34,023 nt of DNA from an uncultured beta proteobacterium (lineage in GTDB: Bacteria; Pseudomonadota; Gammaproteobacteria; Burkholderiales; Burkholderiaceae_C). Positions 23,693 to 32,963 of the stretch are shown in pieces. The stretch is taken from the NCBI GenBank assembly GCA_903924955.1, contig CAIYDK010000151.1:1-34023 (forward strand), read 5' to 3'. The notes below the pieces were generated by a model that saw nothing but the letters and a program-made list of their open reading frames with translations, was not told where the DNA came from and searched no databases. How positions within the stretch are numbered: the stretch's first letter is position 1; every line of letters begins with the position of its first letter. Made by a program: the position numbers and the translations under genes.

Positions 23693-25182
23693 AGGTACTG
23701 CTGGCTGCTGCTGAAATTTTTCCACTCGTCAAAACTGGCGGTTTGGCCGATGTTGTGGGTGCGCTACCGGGGGCTTTAATCTCGGCAGGTGCTGAAGTCC
23801 GTCTGGTATTGCCGGGCCTGCCCGCCATTTTGGCGGGCGTTGAGGGACTTGAGACGGTGTGTGAACTCGGTGCCATGTTTGGTGCGGGTCGCGTCACACT
23901 GCGCTTGGGGCGTATCGCCCATAACGGCGTTTCTGCCTACGTTATCGATGCGCCCTACCTTTACCGGCGCGCAGGTAATCCCTACCAGGATGGCGATGGG
24001 AACGAATGGCCTGACAACATTCAGCGTTTTGCCTTGCTGGGTTGGGTCGCGGCTCACCTGGCAGCCGGCGAACTGGACACGGATTGGACGCCCGAGGTGC
24101 TGCACGCCCATGACTGGCACGCCGCCCTGGCTTGTGCCTACGTGGCTAGCCATCCTGGACAACGTGTTGCGACGGTTTTTACCATTCATAACCTGGCGTA
24201 TCAGGGACTTTTTCCGGTTCAGGACTTTCATTTGTTGGGCTTGCCATCGCGCCTGATGGTGTCGCAAGGGCTGGAGTTTCACGGTAACTTGTCCTTCATG
24301 AAGGCCGGGCTGAAATTTTCCCAGAGGGTGACCACGGTCAGTCCAAACTACGCGCGTGAGATTGCGACCGAAGAGTTTGGCTGTGGACTGGATGGCGTCA
24401 TCCGGGTGCGCGGCGCGGCTGTTAGCGGCATTCTCAACGGAGTGGATGCAAGCGTCTGGAACCCGGCCACTGACGATTCAATTCCCAGCGTCTATTCGGC
24501 CCGTAGCCTCAAAGGCAAGGGCGTGTGCAAGTCAGCCCTGCAGCAGGAGCTGGGTTTGCATGTGGATGCGAAAGCACCGCTGCTGGCAGTGGTCAGCCGG
24601 TTGACTTCGCAAAAGGGATTGGACCTGGTTCTTGCGGCCCTGCCCACACTCATGCAGGGTTCCACCGGCGGTGGCGCCCAGTTGGCCGTCCAGGGTAATG
24701 GTGATTCGGCACTGGAGGCCGCATTTGCAGCGGCGGCGGCCCGCTATCCAGGGCGCGTTGCCGTGTGGTTGCGTTATGACGAAGCGCTCGCTCATCGCAT
24801 GATGGCGGGTGCCGATGCGATGCTGGTGCCATCCCGGTTCGAACCTTGCGGGCTGACGCAGTTGTACGCGCTGCGTTACGGCACTGTGCCCGTAGTGCGT
24901 CAGGTGGGTGGCCTCGCCGACACGGTGGTTGATGTGACCCGAGAGTCCATTCAATCGGATACCGCAACCGGTTTCATGTTTGGTCAGGCGACCACGGTGG
25001 GCCTGGACCACGCCCTGGCGCGCGCGCTGGATGCCTATCGTAATCCTGCTCTGTGGCGTCAGCTGATGCTGCGCGGCATGGCCCAGAATTTCTCGTGGGA
25101 TGTGGCTGCCGCCCAGTACCTTTCGCTCTACAGCGAATTGCTGACAGACAGAGTGGTTGGCAGCGCAGTGGCTGTGGCCTGA
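23689..25182 (+). CDS. glgA: Glycogen synthase (ADP-glucose type)
   Basis: [30 protein letters not shown] (KTGGL motif), [60 protein letters not shown]. 4-nt overlap with glgC. Confidence 0.95.
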   Translation: MKVLLAAAEIFPLVKTGGLADVVGALPGALISAGAEVRLVLPGLPAILAGVEGLETVCELGAMFGAGRVTLRLGRIAHNGVSAYVIDAPYLYRRAGNPYQDGDGNEWPDNIQRFALLGWVAAHLAAGELDTDWTPEVLHAHDWHAALACAYVASHPGQRVATVFTIHNLAYQGLFPVQDFHLLGLPSRLMVSQGLEFHGNLSFMKAGLKFSQRVTTVSPNYAREIATEEFGCGLDGVIRVRGAAVSGILNGVDASVWNPATDDSIPSVYSARSLKGKGVCKSALQQELGLHVDAKAPLLAVVSRLTSQKGLDLVLAALPTLMQGSTGGGAQLAVQGNGDSALEAAFAAAAARYPGRVAVWLRYDEALAHRMMAGADAMLVPSRFEPCGLTQLYALRYGTVPVVRQVGGLADTVVDVTRESIQSDTATGFMFGQATTVGLDHALARALDAYRNPALWRQLMLRGMAQNFSWDVAAAQYLSLYSELLTDRVVGSAVAVA

Positions 25183-25184
25183 TT

Positions 25185-26111
25185 TCAGGCGTTGCCCAGC
25201 GTGTGCAGTGGAATGTCTTTTTCCATGGCAAGTTGATCCAATTGTTTGCGGGTTTGCGTCAGCAGAAAATCCGCAATCGCGCGGTGTGTTTCAGGGGCGA
25301 ACATGGCCATGATGTTGGAGGCCTTTAGCCCCACCGCGTGTGTGAGCGCCGCAGCAAAGTGCGGCTCCAGTGCTGCCACTGCCACGCGCCCATCCTTGCA
25401 CGGATAGACACGGTAACCGGCGTGGCCACCGCCAACCGCGGCGCCGGGCTTGGTCAGGCCCCAGGTGCGCGGCAGGGCCAGATAGGCAGCCGCGTCCGAG
25501 AGTGCGATGTCGAAGCGTGCACCTTTGCCTTTCTGCAATTGGTGCAGGCGCGCTTTCAAAACCGCTTCTGACGTCATCAGCGAGCCGCCCATGTCGGCGT
25601 ACAGAGTGGGTGGCAGATCCAGGCCTGCCACCAGGTTGTTTTCGGCCAGGTAGGTCAGGTCATGGCCGGGTTCTTCGGCCCGCTCGCCAGGCGCGCCAAA
25701 TATGGCCACCAGCGACAACATGGGGTAGAGCTTGTGCAGGGTTTTCCACTCAAGGCCAAGCTTTTGCATGGCAGATGGACGAAACGAGGTGAGTAACACG
25801 TCGGCCTTGGCCAGTTCGCGGTGCAAGGCTTTTTGACCCTTTTCAGACTTAAGGTCCACGTTGGCGATGCGCATTCCTGCATGCAGCGTGTCGTATGCCG
25901 ATCGGTTGTACAGACCCATGGGGTCTCCTGATGTGCCCTTGGGCGCGCTGGGGTGCGGTGGCGGTTCCAGCTTGACGCAGCTTGCACCCATTTGCAGGCA
26001 GCGCATCAGGGCCGCTGGGCCGGGCAGGTTCAGTGCCAAGCTGAGAATGCGAACACCTTTAAGAGGAAGCAAGGGCTTCAGAGTAGTGGATTGGACTTTT
26101 TGGGTGGTCAT
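25185..26111 (-). CDS. CaiB/BaiF family CoA transferase (alpha-methylacyl-CoA racemase-like)
   Basis: LPLKGVRILSLALNLPGPAALMRCLQMGASCVKLEPP, ANVDLKSEKGQKALHRELAKADVLLTSFRPSAMQKLGL, GHDLTYLAENNLVAG. ATG 26111 preferred over the TTG at 26129. Confidence 0.85.
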   Translation of the reverse strand: MTTQKVQSTTLKPLLPLKGVRILSLALNLPGPAALMRCLQMGASCVKLEPPPHPSAPKGTSGDPMGLYNRSAYDTLHAGMRIANVDLKSEKGQKALHRELAKADVLLTSFRPSAMQKLGLEWKTLHKLYPMLSLVAIFGAPGERAEEPGHDLTYLAENNLVAGLDLPPTLYADMGGSLMTSEAVLKARLHQLQKGKGARFDIALSDAAAYLALPRTWGLTKPGAAVGGGHAGYRVYPCKDGRVAVAALEPHFAAALTHAVGLKASNIMAMFAPETHRAIADFLLTQTRKQLDQLAMEKDIPLHTLGNA

Positions 26112-26146
26112 GGGTCGGTGTATTGGCAAAATCGTGTTCGTAGCCC

Positions 26147-27274
26147 ATGATAATGGCTGTCCATTTGACAGTACAGGGTAGCCCTTTGACCAACGATCAA
26201 CTTGATTTTTCCTTTGTAGCCGAGCTTCCGGTTTTGGCTACACCGCCGAAAAAGCGATCTCCTCGGAAAGTCGCGCCGGCTACTGCGCTTGTGCCCAATG
26301 CTCCATTGCAACCGCTGATGACGGTCGAAGCGGTTGATGTGTCCACTGTTGCGTCAGCGCAGTCCAATGCGGGAAGCGTGGAGGCCCTGGCAGTCGTGCT
26401 GGAGGCACATCCCGACTACAGGGTTCTGCGCCGTTTGCAACCCCGCCTTCAGTGGCCGGAATCGAGCGGCCAAGGGGTGTGCCGCGTGGTGGTGCTGGAC
26501 ACGGAAACGACGGGCCTGGACCACTCCAAAGACAGGATCATGGAGTTGGCGTTGCTGCGCGTTGACGTTGACCTGGTTACGGGCCTGCCGGTTGGGACCA
26601 TGCAGGTGTACGACCAACTGGAAGACCCCGGAATTCCCATTCCGCGCGAGGTGCAGGAGATTACCGGTATCAACGATGCTATGGTGCAGGGGCAACGACT
26701 GGATGACGCACGCATTGCCATGTTGCTGGACGGAGTGGATCTGGTGATTGCCCATAACGCCGGTTTTGACCGGCCGTTTTGCGAAGCCCGCATTGAGCAG
26801 TTTCGTCATCTGACATGGGCTTGTTCGTTTGCAGATATTTCATGGAAAGCGCAAGGCAAGCGTTCGGCCAAGCTGGAGAGTCTGGCGCTTGAAATGGGCT
26901 GGTTTTACGATGCCCACCGCGCCGAGATGGATTGCCACGCGCTGCTGGCGGTGCTGATCGCCAATTTGCCGCAGTTGCCCCACACGGGACTTGCCCATTT
27001 GATAGAACAGGCACGCAAACCCAGCTACCGCTTAATGGCAACCAATGCGCCGTTTGATGCGAAAGACAAGCTCAAGGCGCGTGGCTACCGCTGGAGCGCA
27101 GAGCAAAAAGTCTGGCATACCCGCGTGGGCGACAGCGTTGCCCTGCAAACAGAGTTTGATTGGCTCAAGGATAACGCTTACCACCAGCGATCCGCCGTCG
27201 TCCAGTTTGAAAAGCTCGACGCACTGGTGCGTTATTCAAACCGGGCAGGTGAGTTGCTGTACCACCAGTTGTAG
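26147..27274 (+). CDS. DnaQ-like (DEDD) 3'-5' exonuclease with C-terminal extension
   Basis: Exo I VVLDTETTGLDHSKDRIMELALL; Exo II VIAHNAGFDRPF; Exo III HRAEMDCHALLAVL. C-terminal segment NAPFDAKDKLKARGYRWSAEQKVWHTRV. Confidence 0.87.
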   Translation: MIMAVHLTVQGSPLTNDQLDFSFVAELPVLATPPKKRSPRKVAPATALVPNAPLQPLMTVEAVDVSTVASAQSNAGSVEALAVVLEAHPDYRVLRRLQPRLQWPESSGQGVCRVVVLDTETTGLDHSKDRIMELALLRVDVDLVTGLPVGTMQVYDQLEDPGIPIPREVQEITGINDAMVQGQRLDDARIAMLLDGVDLVIAHNAGFDRPFCEARIEQFRHLTWACSFADISWKAQGKRSAKLESLALEMGWFYDAHRAEMDCHALLAVLIANLPQLPHTGLAHLIEQARKPSYRLMATNAPFDAKDKLKARGYRWSAEQKVWHTRVGDSVALQTEFDWLKDNAYHQRSAVVQFEKLDALVRYSNRAGELLYHQL

Positions 27275-27281
27275 GAAACGC

Positions 27282-27875
27282 ATGTTGCCGAACAAAAGCC
27301 TCTCTCTTGCCAGTGTTCAGGTCGCGCAGGCCCGCAAGGTCGTCATTGCCGGGCGATCCATTCTGACGGCCATCCACAAGACCCAAGTTCATGGCCCGGT
27401 GGCAGTCACTGCCCTGGGCCTTCAGGGGGACGAACAGGCTGACCTTTCAGTGCATGGAGGACTTGAAAAAGCGGTCTATGCCTACCCGGCGGAACACTAT
27501 GGTTTCTGGCGTGAAGTACGGCAAAAGGCAGGTGTGTCGAATATCGATACGCAACTCAACCACGGCGCCATGGGCGAAAACCTGACGCTCAATGGTTTAC
27601 TGGAAGCGGATGTGTGGGTCGGTGACGTCCTGCGGTTTCCCCAGTGTGTTCTGCGCGTGAGTCAGCCCCGTGAGCCCTGTTACAAGTTCAACGCCGCCAT
27701 GGGGTTCAATGGGGCCGTCAGGGAGATGGCTCTGAGCGGTTTTTGCGGGTTTTATCTGTCGGTTGACGAGCCGGGAACATTGCAGGCTGGTGAGTCGTTT
27801 GAGTTACATCCAGGCCCGCGCCACCTCAGCATTCCTGAGCGCTTTCAGGCTAGGATGTTCAAGCACCTGCGTTAA
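27282..27875 (+). CDS. MOSC domain-containing protein (YiiM-like)
   Basis: ATG 27282: MLPNKSLSLASVQVAQARKV...GLQGDEQADLSVHGGLEKAVYAYPAEHYGFW...GAMGENLTLNGLLEADVWVGDVLRF...VSQPREPCYKFNAAMG. Confidence 0.88.
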   Translation: MLPNKSLSLASVQVAQARKVVIAGRSILTAIHKTQVHGPVAVTALGLQGDEQADLSVHGGLEKAVYAYPAEHYGFWREVRQKAGVSNIDTQLNHGAMGENLTLNGLLEADVWVGDVLRFPQCVLRVSQPREPCYKFNAAMGFNGAVREMALSGFCGFYLSVDEPGTLQAGESFELHPGPRHLSIPERFQARMFKHLR

Positions 27876-27902
27876 CACCGGGTGCTTTGGCGTCGCGCGG
27901 TG

Positions 27903-29924
27903 TCAGTGTCCGAATTCCTTCTGCTGACGGGATTTGTGGAAGGTCATCGGCACAACCGATTGCGCGCCAGTTGGTTCCTTGCGGGCCTGATTGAGAACCG
28001 ATGCTTTTATCTTGCCCACCACATGCATTTCGCACGGCTTGCAGTCAAAGCGCAGGGTTAATTTCTCCTTGCCGTTGATTAACTGCAGTGGCTCGGCTTT
28101 GACCTGGCCCTGTACTCCCACCACGCCCTTGGCCTGCTTGGGGCACAGGCTGAGCGAAAACCGCACGCAGTGCTTGGTGATCATCAGGCTCACTTCGCCG
28201 AGTTCTTCGTTGTTCTCGTACGCAGCGTCCACGACCTTGACACCGTGTTTGGCATAGAACGCGTGGGCTGCCTTGTTGTGCACATTGGCCAGGTAGCTCA
28301 GTGTGTCCTCTGGGAATGCCACGGGCGGCTGCACTGCAGCGGCGCGGGGCAAACGTGGCAGGGCGAGGGCGCGAACCGTTTCCAGTTCTTCAACAGCATC
28401 CCGGCGCAACGCGTTGAGTGTGGATGCAGGCACAAACAGGTCGCTAGCCCCCGTCAAATGTGCGTGAGTAGCTATGAAAATCGTAGTGCCTAGTTTGCCA
28501 ATGTGCTGCTCCAGCAGTGTCGCGTTGGTGGCTGGGTCGTTCGCGGTGGTGTGGGGCAGGGTGGCATGGGTGGTGGCCGTGTTGCCGTCTTCGTCGGTCA
28601 GGGTTAGCGCGACGCCCTTGGGTGTTCGGGTCAGTTCTGCCCACACCGCAATGCGACGGTCGCTGGATTTCTTGTCCAGTACGCGTACCCAGTCGATATC
28701 GCGATTTCGGTTGACCTCGGTACCCTTGCGCAAGTCCTTGAGACCGGCTACGTCGTCCTTGGGAAACACCCGCCAGCGCCGGGCCCCACCTTGCTTGGGC
28801 TTGCCTATTGGCTCTGCGCGGTTGATGGCCAGACCGACCAACTCCTTCTGCAGGTCGTAGTAACACAGGCCATCGCCGTTGTGGAGCACGGTAGCGGCAT
28901 CGGTGGTTTCCAGTTCAACCCAGTTGGGGCCAACCTGTGTCACGTAGCCAATGGCCAGGCCCGGGTTTTTGGGTGAGTCAAACGCGCCAATATCGTCCTT
29001 GCGGCCTTGCACAAAGTAGTCGGTGAACTCGCGGTTGAAATTCTGGTTGGGATCGGGCGTGAAGGTAAAGGTTGTGGTGCCACTGCTGGCGCGTGTCAGT
29101 GGTTGTGCTGAACCCTGGCGCTCGTCGATCAACGCATCCAGCAGCTTGCGATAGTGGGCGGTGATGTTCTTCACATAGCCCATGTCTTTGTAGCGCCCCT
29201 CGATCTTGAAACTACGAATGCCCGCATCCACCAGCGCCGCCAGGTTCTCGCTCTGGTTGTTGTCCTTCATGGACAGCACATGCTTGTCGTGCGCCACAAA
29301 TCGGCCCTTGTCGTCCACCACCTGGTAGGGCAGACGGCAGGCTTGGCTGCATTCGCCCCGGTTGGCGCTGCGCCCGGTGTGGGCGTGGCTGATGTAGCAC
29401 TGGCCGCTGTAGGCCACGCACAGCGCGCCGTGCACAAAAAACTCCAGCGTGCAGTTTGTCGTGGCGCGAATGGCGGCAATCTGCTGCAACGTTAGCTCGC
29501 GGGCCAGCACAATTTGCGACAGGCCTACGTCCTGCAAAAAACGCGCCTTTTCGGGGGTGCGGATGTCGGTCTGGGTGCTGGCGTGTAACTGAATCGGCGG
29601 CAGGTCAAGTTCCAGCAAGCCCATGTCCTGAATGATCAATGCATCGGCCCCGGCATCGTAGAGTTGCCAGGCCAGTTTGCGTGCGCCCTCCAGCTCATCG
29701 TCCCGCAGGATGGTGTTGAGGGTGACGAAGATGCGGCTGTTAAACCGGTGGGCGTGCCGTGTCAGACGGGCGATTTGACTCACGCTGTTGTCGGCACTGG
29801 AGCGCGCGCCAAAGGAAGGGCCGCCGATGTAAACCGCATCGGCACCGTGGTTCACCGCCTCGATGCCGATGTCGGCATCACGCGCGGGGGCCAGGAGTTC
29901 AAGTTGAAAGTCGAGGAGGGACAT
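27903..29924 (-). CDS. rlhA: U32 family peptidase (YdcP/RlhA-like, predicted rRNA hydroxylation)
   Basis: 673 aa: ELLAPARDADIGIEAVNHGADAVYIGGPSFGARSSADNS...FVHGALCVAYSGQCYISHAHTGRSANRGECSQACRLPYQVVD...SFKIEGRYKDMGYV. Length and C-terminal extension resemble YdcP rather than YegQ. Confidence 0.88.
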   Translation of the reverse strand: MSLLDFQLELLAPARDADIGIEAVNHGADAVYIGGPSFGARSSADNSVSQIARLTRHAHRFNSRIFVTLNTILRDDELEGARKLAWQLYDAGADALIIQDMGLLELDLPPIQLHASTQTDIRTPEKARFLQDVGLSQIVLARELTLQQIAAIRATTNCTLEFFVHGALCVAYSGQCYISHAHTGRSANRGECSQACRLPYQVVDDKGRFVAHDKHVLSMKDNNQSENLAALVDAGIRSFKIEGRYKDMGYVKNITAHYRKLLDALIDERQGSAQPLTRASSGTTTFTFTPDPNQNFNREFTDYFVQGRKDDIGAFDSPKNPGLAIGYVTQVGPNWVELETTDAATVLHNGDGLCYYDLQKELVGLAINRAEPIGKPKQGGARRWRVFPKDDVAGLKDLRKGTEVNRNRDIDWVRVLDKKSSDRRIAVWAELTRTPKGVALTLTDEDGNTATTHATLPHTTANDPATNATLLEQHIGKLGTTIFIATHAHLTGASDLFVPASTLNALRRDAVEELETVRALALPRLPRAAAVQPPVAFPEDTLSYLANVHNKAAHAFYAKHGVKVVDAAYENNEELGEVSLMITKHCVRFSLSLCPKQAKGVVGVQGQVKAEPLQLINGKEKLTLRFDCKPCEMHVVGKIKASVLNQARKEPTGAQSVVPMTFHKSRQQKEFGH
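28438..28480 (-). repeat. Short dispersed repeat, putative copy 3, inside the U32 peptidase gene
   Basis: Minus strand TTTTCATAGCTACTCACGCACATTTGACGGGGGCTAGCGACC. AGCT...GCTAGCG (32 nt) matches copy 2 at 24 of 32 positions without gaps, counted by eye. Confidence 0.4.
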
Positions 29925-29942
29925 GGCGTATGTTGCGATTTT

Positions 29943-30797
29943 TCAGGCTTGAACGACCCGTTGGGTCTGCGTGCCCAGACCGTCAATGCCCAAATGCAGG
30001 GTCTGGCCGGCCCGCAAAAATACCGGTGGCTTTTGGCCCATGCCCACGCCGGGTGGCGTGCCAGTGGAGATGACATCACCGCTTTGCAGGCTCATGAAGC
30101 GGCTCAGGTAACTGATCAGGAACGGAACCTGGTAGACCATGGTGGCGGTGGAGCCATCCTGAAAGCGCTTGCCGTCCACCTCAAGCCACAGTCGCAGAGC
30201 CTGTGGGTTGGGTACCTCGTCGGTAGTCACCAGCCAGGGGCCCATGGGGCCAAACGTGTCGCAACCCTTGCCCTTGTCCCAGGTGCCGCTGCGCTCGATC
30301 TGGAATTCACGCTCGGACACATCGTTGACGATGCAATAGCCCGCCACATGGTTCATGGCGTCGGCTTCCGCGATGTAGCGCCCACCTTGGCCAATGACCA
30401 CGCCGAGTTCCACTTCCCAGTCGGTCTTGACCGAACCACGCGGAATCTCCACGGCATCGTCCGGCCCCACGATGGCACTGGTCCACTTGTTGAAGACCAC
30501 GGGTTCGGGGGGCACCTGCATGCCCGCCTCGGCGGCGTGGTCAGAGTAGTTCAGGCCAATGCAGATCAGTTTGCCGGTACGCGCTACGCAGGGCCCCAGG
30601 CGCAACTCCTTTTGTGGTTGGCCGGCCACCAGAGGCAGGGCGCTCAGGTCCAGTTTCTTGAGACGGTCGAGTTGGGCGGGCAGGAGCACATCGCCGCCGA
30701 TGTCGTCTACCACGCCCGACAGATCACGTACATGTCCTTGTGCATCCAGTGCACCGGGTTTTTCATGGCCTGGGGGGCCAAAGCGAACAAGTTTCAT
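29943..30797 (-). CDS. Fumarylacetoacetate hydrolase (FAH) family protein
   Basis: 284 aa: ICIGLNYSDHAAEAGMQVPPEPVVFNKWTSAIVGPDDAVEIPRGSVKTDWEVELGVVIG...GYCIVNDVSEREFQ...GDVISTGTPPGVGMG. Confidence 0.92.
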   Translation of the reverse strand: MKLVRFGPPGHEKPGALDAQGHVRDLSGVVDDIGGDVLLPAQLDRLKKLDLSALPLVAGQPQKELRLGPCVARTGKLICIGLNYSDHAAEAGMQVPPEPVVFNKWTSAIVGPDDAVEIPRGSVKTDWEVELGVVIGQGGRYIAEADAMNHVAGYCIVNDVSEREFQIERSGTWDKGKGCDTFGPMGPWLVTTDEVPNPQALRLWLEVDGKRFQDGSTATMVYQVPFLISYLSRFMSLQSGDVISTGTPPGVGMGQKPPVFLRAGQTLHLGIDGLGTQTQRVVQA

Positions 30798-30812
30798 GGC
30801 AATTCCAATGGA

Positions 30813-30835
30813 AAAACGCGGCCGTAGCCGCGTTT
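30813..30835 (-). terminator. Predicted Rho-independent terminator of the selO-msrB-yciB-bolA-ppiC direction
   Basis: Minus strand AAACGCGGC-TACG-GCCGCGTTTTTC: 9-bp perfect stem, 4-nt loop, T-run; 29 nt after the ppiC-like stop. Confidence 0.8.
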
Positions 30836-30863
30836 CATGGGGATCTGGAGCTAAGCGTTCAGC

Positions 30864-31646
30864 TTATTCGATCTTGGCCTTGGCGCGCAACTCTTCCTGG
30901 TATTTGCCAATCTTCTGCTGTTGCAGCTGTTGGGAAATCTGGGGCTTCACGTCGTCAAATTTTGGCAACTGGGCGTCACGGATGTCGTCCAGGCGAATGA
31001 TGTGGTAACCGAACTGGGTTTTCACCGGCGTTTCGGTCATCTTGCCTTTGGTCAAGGCGATCAGTGCCTCCGAGAATTCTTTCACGTAATTGCCGGGGTT
31101 GGCCCAATCCAGGTCGCCACCCTTGGCGCCGGAGCCTGGGTCCTTGGACGACTTTTTGGCGATTTCATCAAACTTGCCACCCTTTTTGAGCTGGGCAATG
31201 ATGGCCTTGGCCTGATCTTCCTTTTCTACCAGGATGTGGCGCGCCTTGTATTCCTTGCCAGAGTTCGCAGCAGCAAACTTGTCGTATTCAGCCTTGATTT
31301 CTTCGTCGGTGACGGGGTTCTTTTTCTGATAATCCCCAAACAGTTCGCGAATCAGAATGGCCTGGCGCGCCAGTTCGATCTGGGTCTTGAAGTCTTCGGT
31401 GGCATCCAGGCCGCGCACTTGGGCCTCTTGCATGAAGATTTCGCGGGCGATGACTTCATCCTTGAGTTGGCCTTGCATTTCGGGCGTTACCGGGCGCCCT
31501 GAGCGCTTGACCTGCTCTGCCAACGCTTCCACGCGGGACTTCGGAATGGCCTTGCCATTGACGATGGCCACGTTTTGGGCCCACGCCGCAGGTGCTGCCG
31601 CCAACAAGGTGGCAGTTGCGAGTACGGACAAAATTTGCTTCTTCAT
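30864..31646 (-). CDS. Peptidylprolyl isomerase, parvulin/PpiC type, exported
   Basis: Signal peptide MKKQILSVLATATLLAAAPAAWA; rotamase core KEYKARHILVEKEDQAKAIIAQLKKGGKFDEIAKKSSKDPGSGAKGGDLDWANPGNYVKEFSEALIALTKGKMTETPVKTQFGYHIIRLDD. Confidence 0.93.
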   Translation of the reverse strand: MKKQILSVLATATLLAAAPAAWAQNVAIVNGKAIPKSRVEALAEQVKRSGRPVTPEMQGQLKDEVIAREIFMQEAQVRGLDATEDFKTQIELARQAILIRELFGDYQKKNPVTDEEIKAEYDKFAAANSGKEYKARHILVEKEDQAKAIIAQLKKGGKFDEIAKKSSKDPGSGAKGGDLDWANPGNYVKEFSEALIALTKGKMTETPVKTQFGYHIIRLDDIRDAQLPKFDDVKPQISQQLQQQKIGKYQEELRAKAKIE

Positions 31647-31692
31647 GCGATTTCCTTCAGGGATACAAATAAATAATTGCCAATAAGGCGCT

Positions 31693-31983
31693 TTAAACCA
31701 GAGGTTTGGTTGGCGATTCTTCGGTCTCTATGGCCAGTGCATGCAGCCCCTGGTCAATGAAATCTTGCAGCGCATCATACACAAGGCGGTGACGTGCAAC
31801 CCGGGACAGCCCTGTAAAACTATGTGAAGCCACTTTGACACGGAAATGCGTGCCAAAACCGGTGCCATTGGCTCCGGCGTGGCCGTTGTGCTGGTAACTC
31901 TCGTCCAGAACCTCCAGTCGGGTGGGGGACAGACGCTCGCGCAGTCGCTGTTCGAGTTCGGTGGCGGTAGGGCCTTTGCTCAT
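31693..31983 (-). CDS. BolA family protein
   Basis: 96 aa: [59 protein letters not shown], typical BolA pattern. Confidence 0.9.
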   Translation of the reverse strand: MSKGPTATELEQRLRERLSPTRLEVLDESYQHNGHAGANGTGFGTHFRVKVASHSFTGLSRVARHRLVYDALQDFIDQGLHALAIETEESPTKPLV

Positions 31984-32534
31984 GGCGATGCTTCCTTTTC
32001 TTTGTCATCTCCACCCCGCAGGTGGGGCGCGATATAGATGCCCTGTCCAATAATGAATGCCAGCGGGAATATGTAGCCCCACAGCTTGAACGTTACCCAT
32101 TGTTCGGTGGTGTAGTTCAGAACGACATAGGCGTTCAGGATCGACATAAACGCGTTGTAGGCTATCCAAACCACATTGAGGCGGTGCCAGACGGCGTCAG
32201 GCAGCTCCAACTGATGGCCCATCAGCATTTTCAGGAAGTTTTTCTTCAATACCCAGACCGCAATCGCCAGTGCGATGGCCATTGCCGCGTATAAAACGGT
32301 GGGTTTCCACTTGATAAAGCGGTCATCGTGCAACGCCAGCGTCAGTGTGCCAAACACCAGTACCAACGCCAGGGTAATCTTGTACATGGTCGGCACCTTG
32401 CGGTCGACCGCGTACATGATGGCAACCTGCAGAACGGTCGTTGCCATCAGAACGCCGGTGCCGACATAGATATCGTAAAACTTGTACGCGCCTACAAATA
32501 GCAGGATGGGGAAAAAATCAATCAGTATTTTCAT
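31980..32534 (-). CDS. yciB: Septation protein A / inner membrane protein YciB
   Basis: Start reassigned to ATG 32534: [79 protein letters not shown]. 4-nt overlaps with both neighbours. Confidence 0.93.
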   Translation of the reverse strand: MKILIDFFPILLFVGAYKFYDIYVGTGVLMATTVLQVAIMYAVDRKVPTMYKITLALVLVFGTLTLALHDDRFIKWKPTVLYAAMAIALAIAVWVLKKNFLKMLMGHQLELPDAVWHRLNVVWIAYNAFMSILNAYVVLNYTTEQWVTFKLWGYIFPLAFIIGQGIYIAPHLRGGDDKEKEASP

Positions 32535-32941
32535 GCAGGCGTGAAGTGTAACGAAGCCGAGTTCATGCAATAGCGCAGACCCGTGTCAGTGGGGCCGTCA
32601 TCAAACAGGTGACCCAGGTGCGCGCCACAAGTCGCACAGAGGGCCTCGGTGCGGACCATGCCGTGTGCACGGTCGGTTCGCGTTTGAACTGCGCCGTCGG
32701 CAATGGCCTCATCGAAGCTGGGCCAGCCGCATCCGGCATCGAATTTGGTGCTTGACGTGAACAGGGGTGTGTCGCAGCAGATGCAGTGGTACACGCCGTC
32801 CTTGAAGTTGTCCGCGTACTTTCCGGTAAAGGGGCGCTCGGTCGCGGCATGCCGTGTTACCTCAAAGGCGACAGATTCGGCGCCCTTGTCCTGCAGCAGG
32901 GACTTCCACTGCGGCTCGGTCTTCTGGATCGGATAGGCCAT
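32531..32941 (-). CDS. msrB: Peptide-methionine (R)-S-oxide reductase
   Basis: Start reassigned to ATG 32941 ([20 protein letters not shown]). [42 protein letters not shown], active-site RYCMNSASL. Confidence 0.94.
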   Translation of the reverse strand: MAYPIQKTEPQWKSLLQDKGAESVAFEVTRHAATERPFTGKYADNFKDGVYHCICCDTPLFTSSTKFDAGCGWPSFDEAIADGAVQTRTDRAHGMVRTEALCATCGAHLGHLFDDGPTDTGLRYCMNSASLHFTPA

Positions 32942-32963
32942 GGTGATCTCTTTCGGGGTTTGA

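Noticed and set aside
29664-30827. 387-aa plus-strand ORF opposite U32/FAH genes
   Set aside because: Spans two well-supported minus-strand genes and their intergenic gap; shadow ORF.
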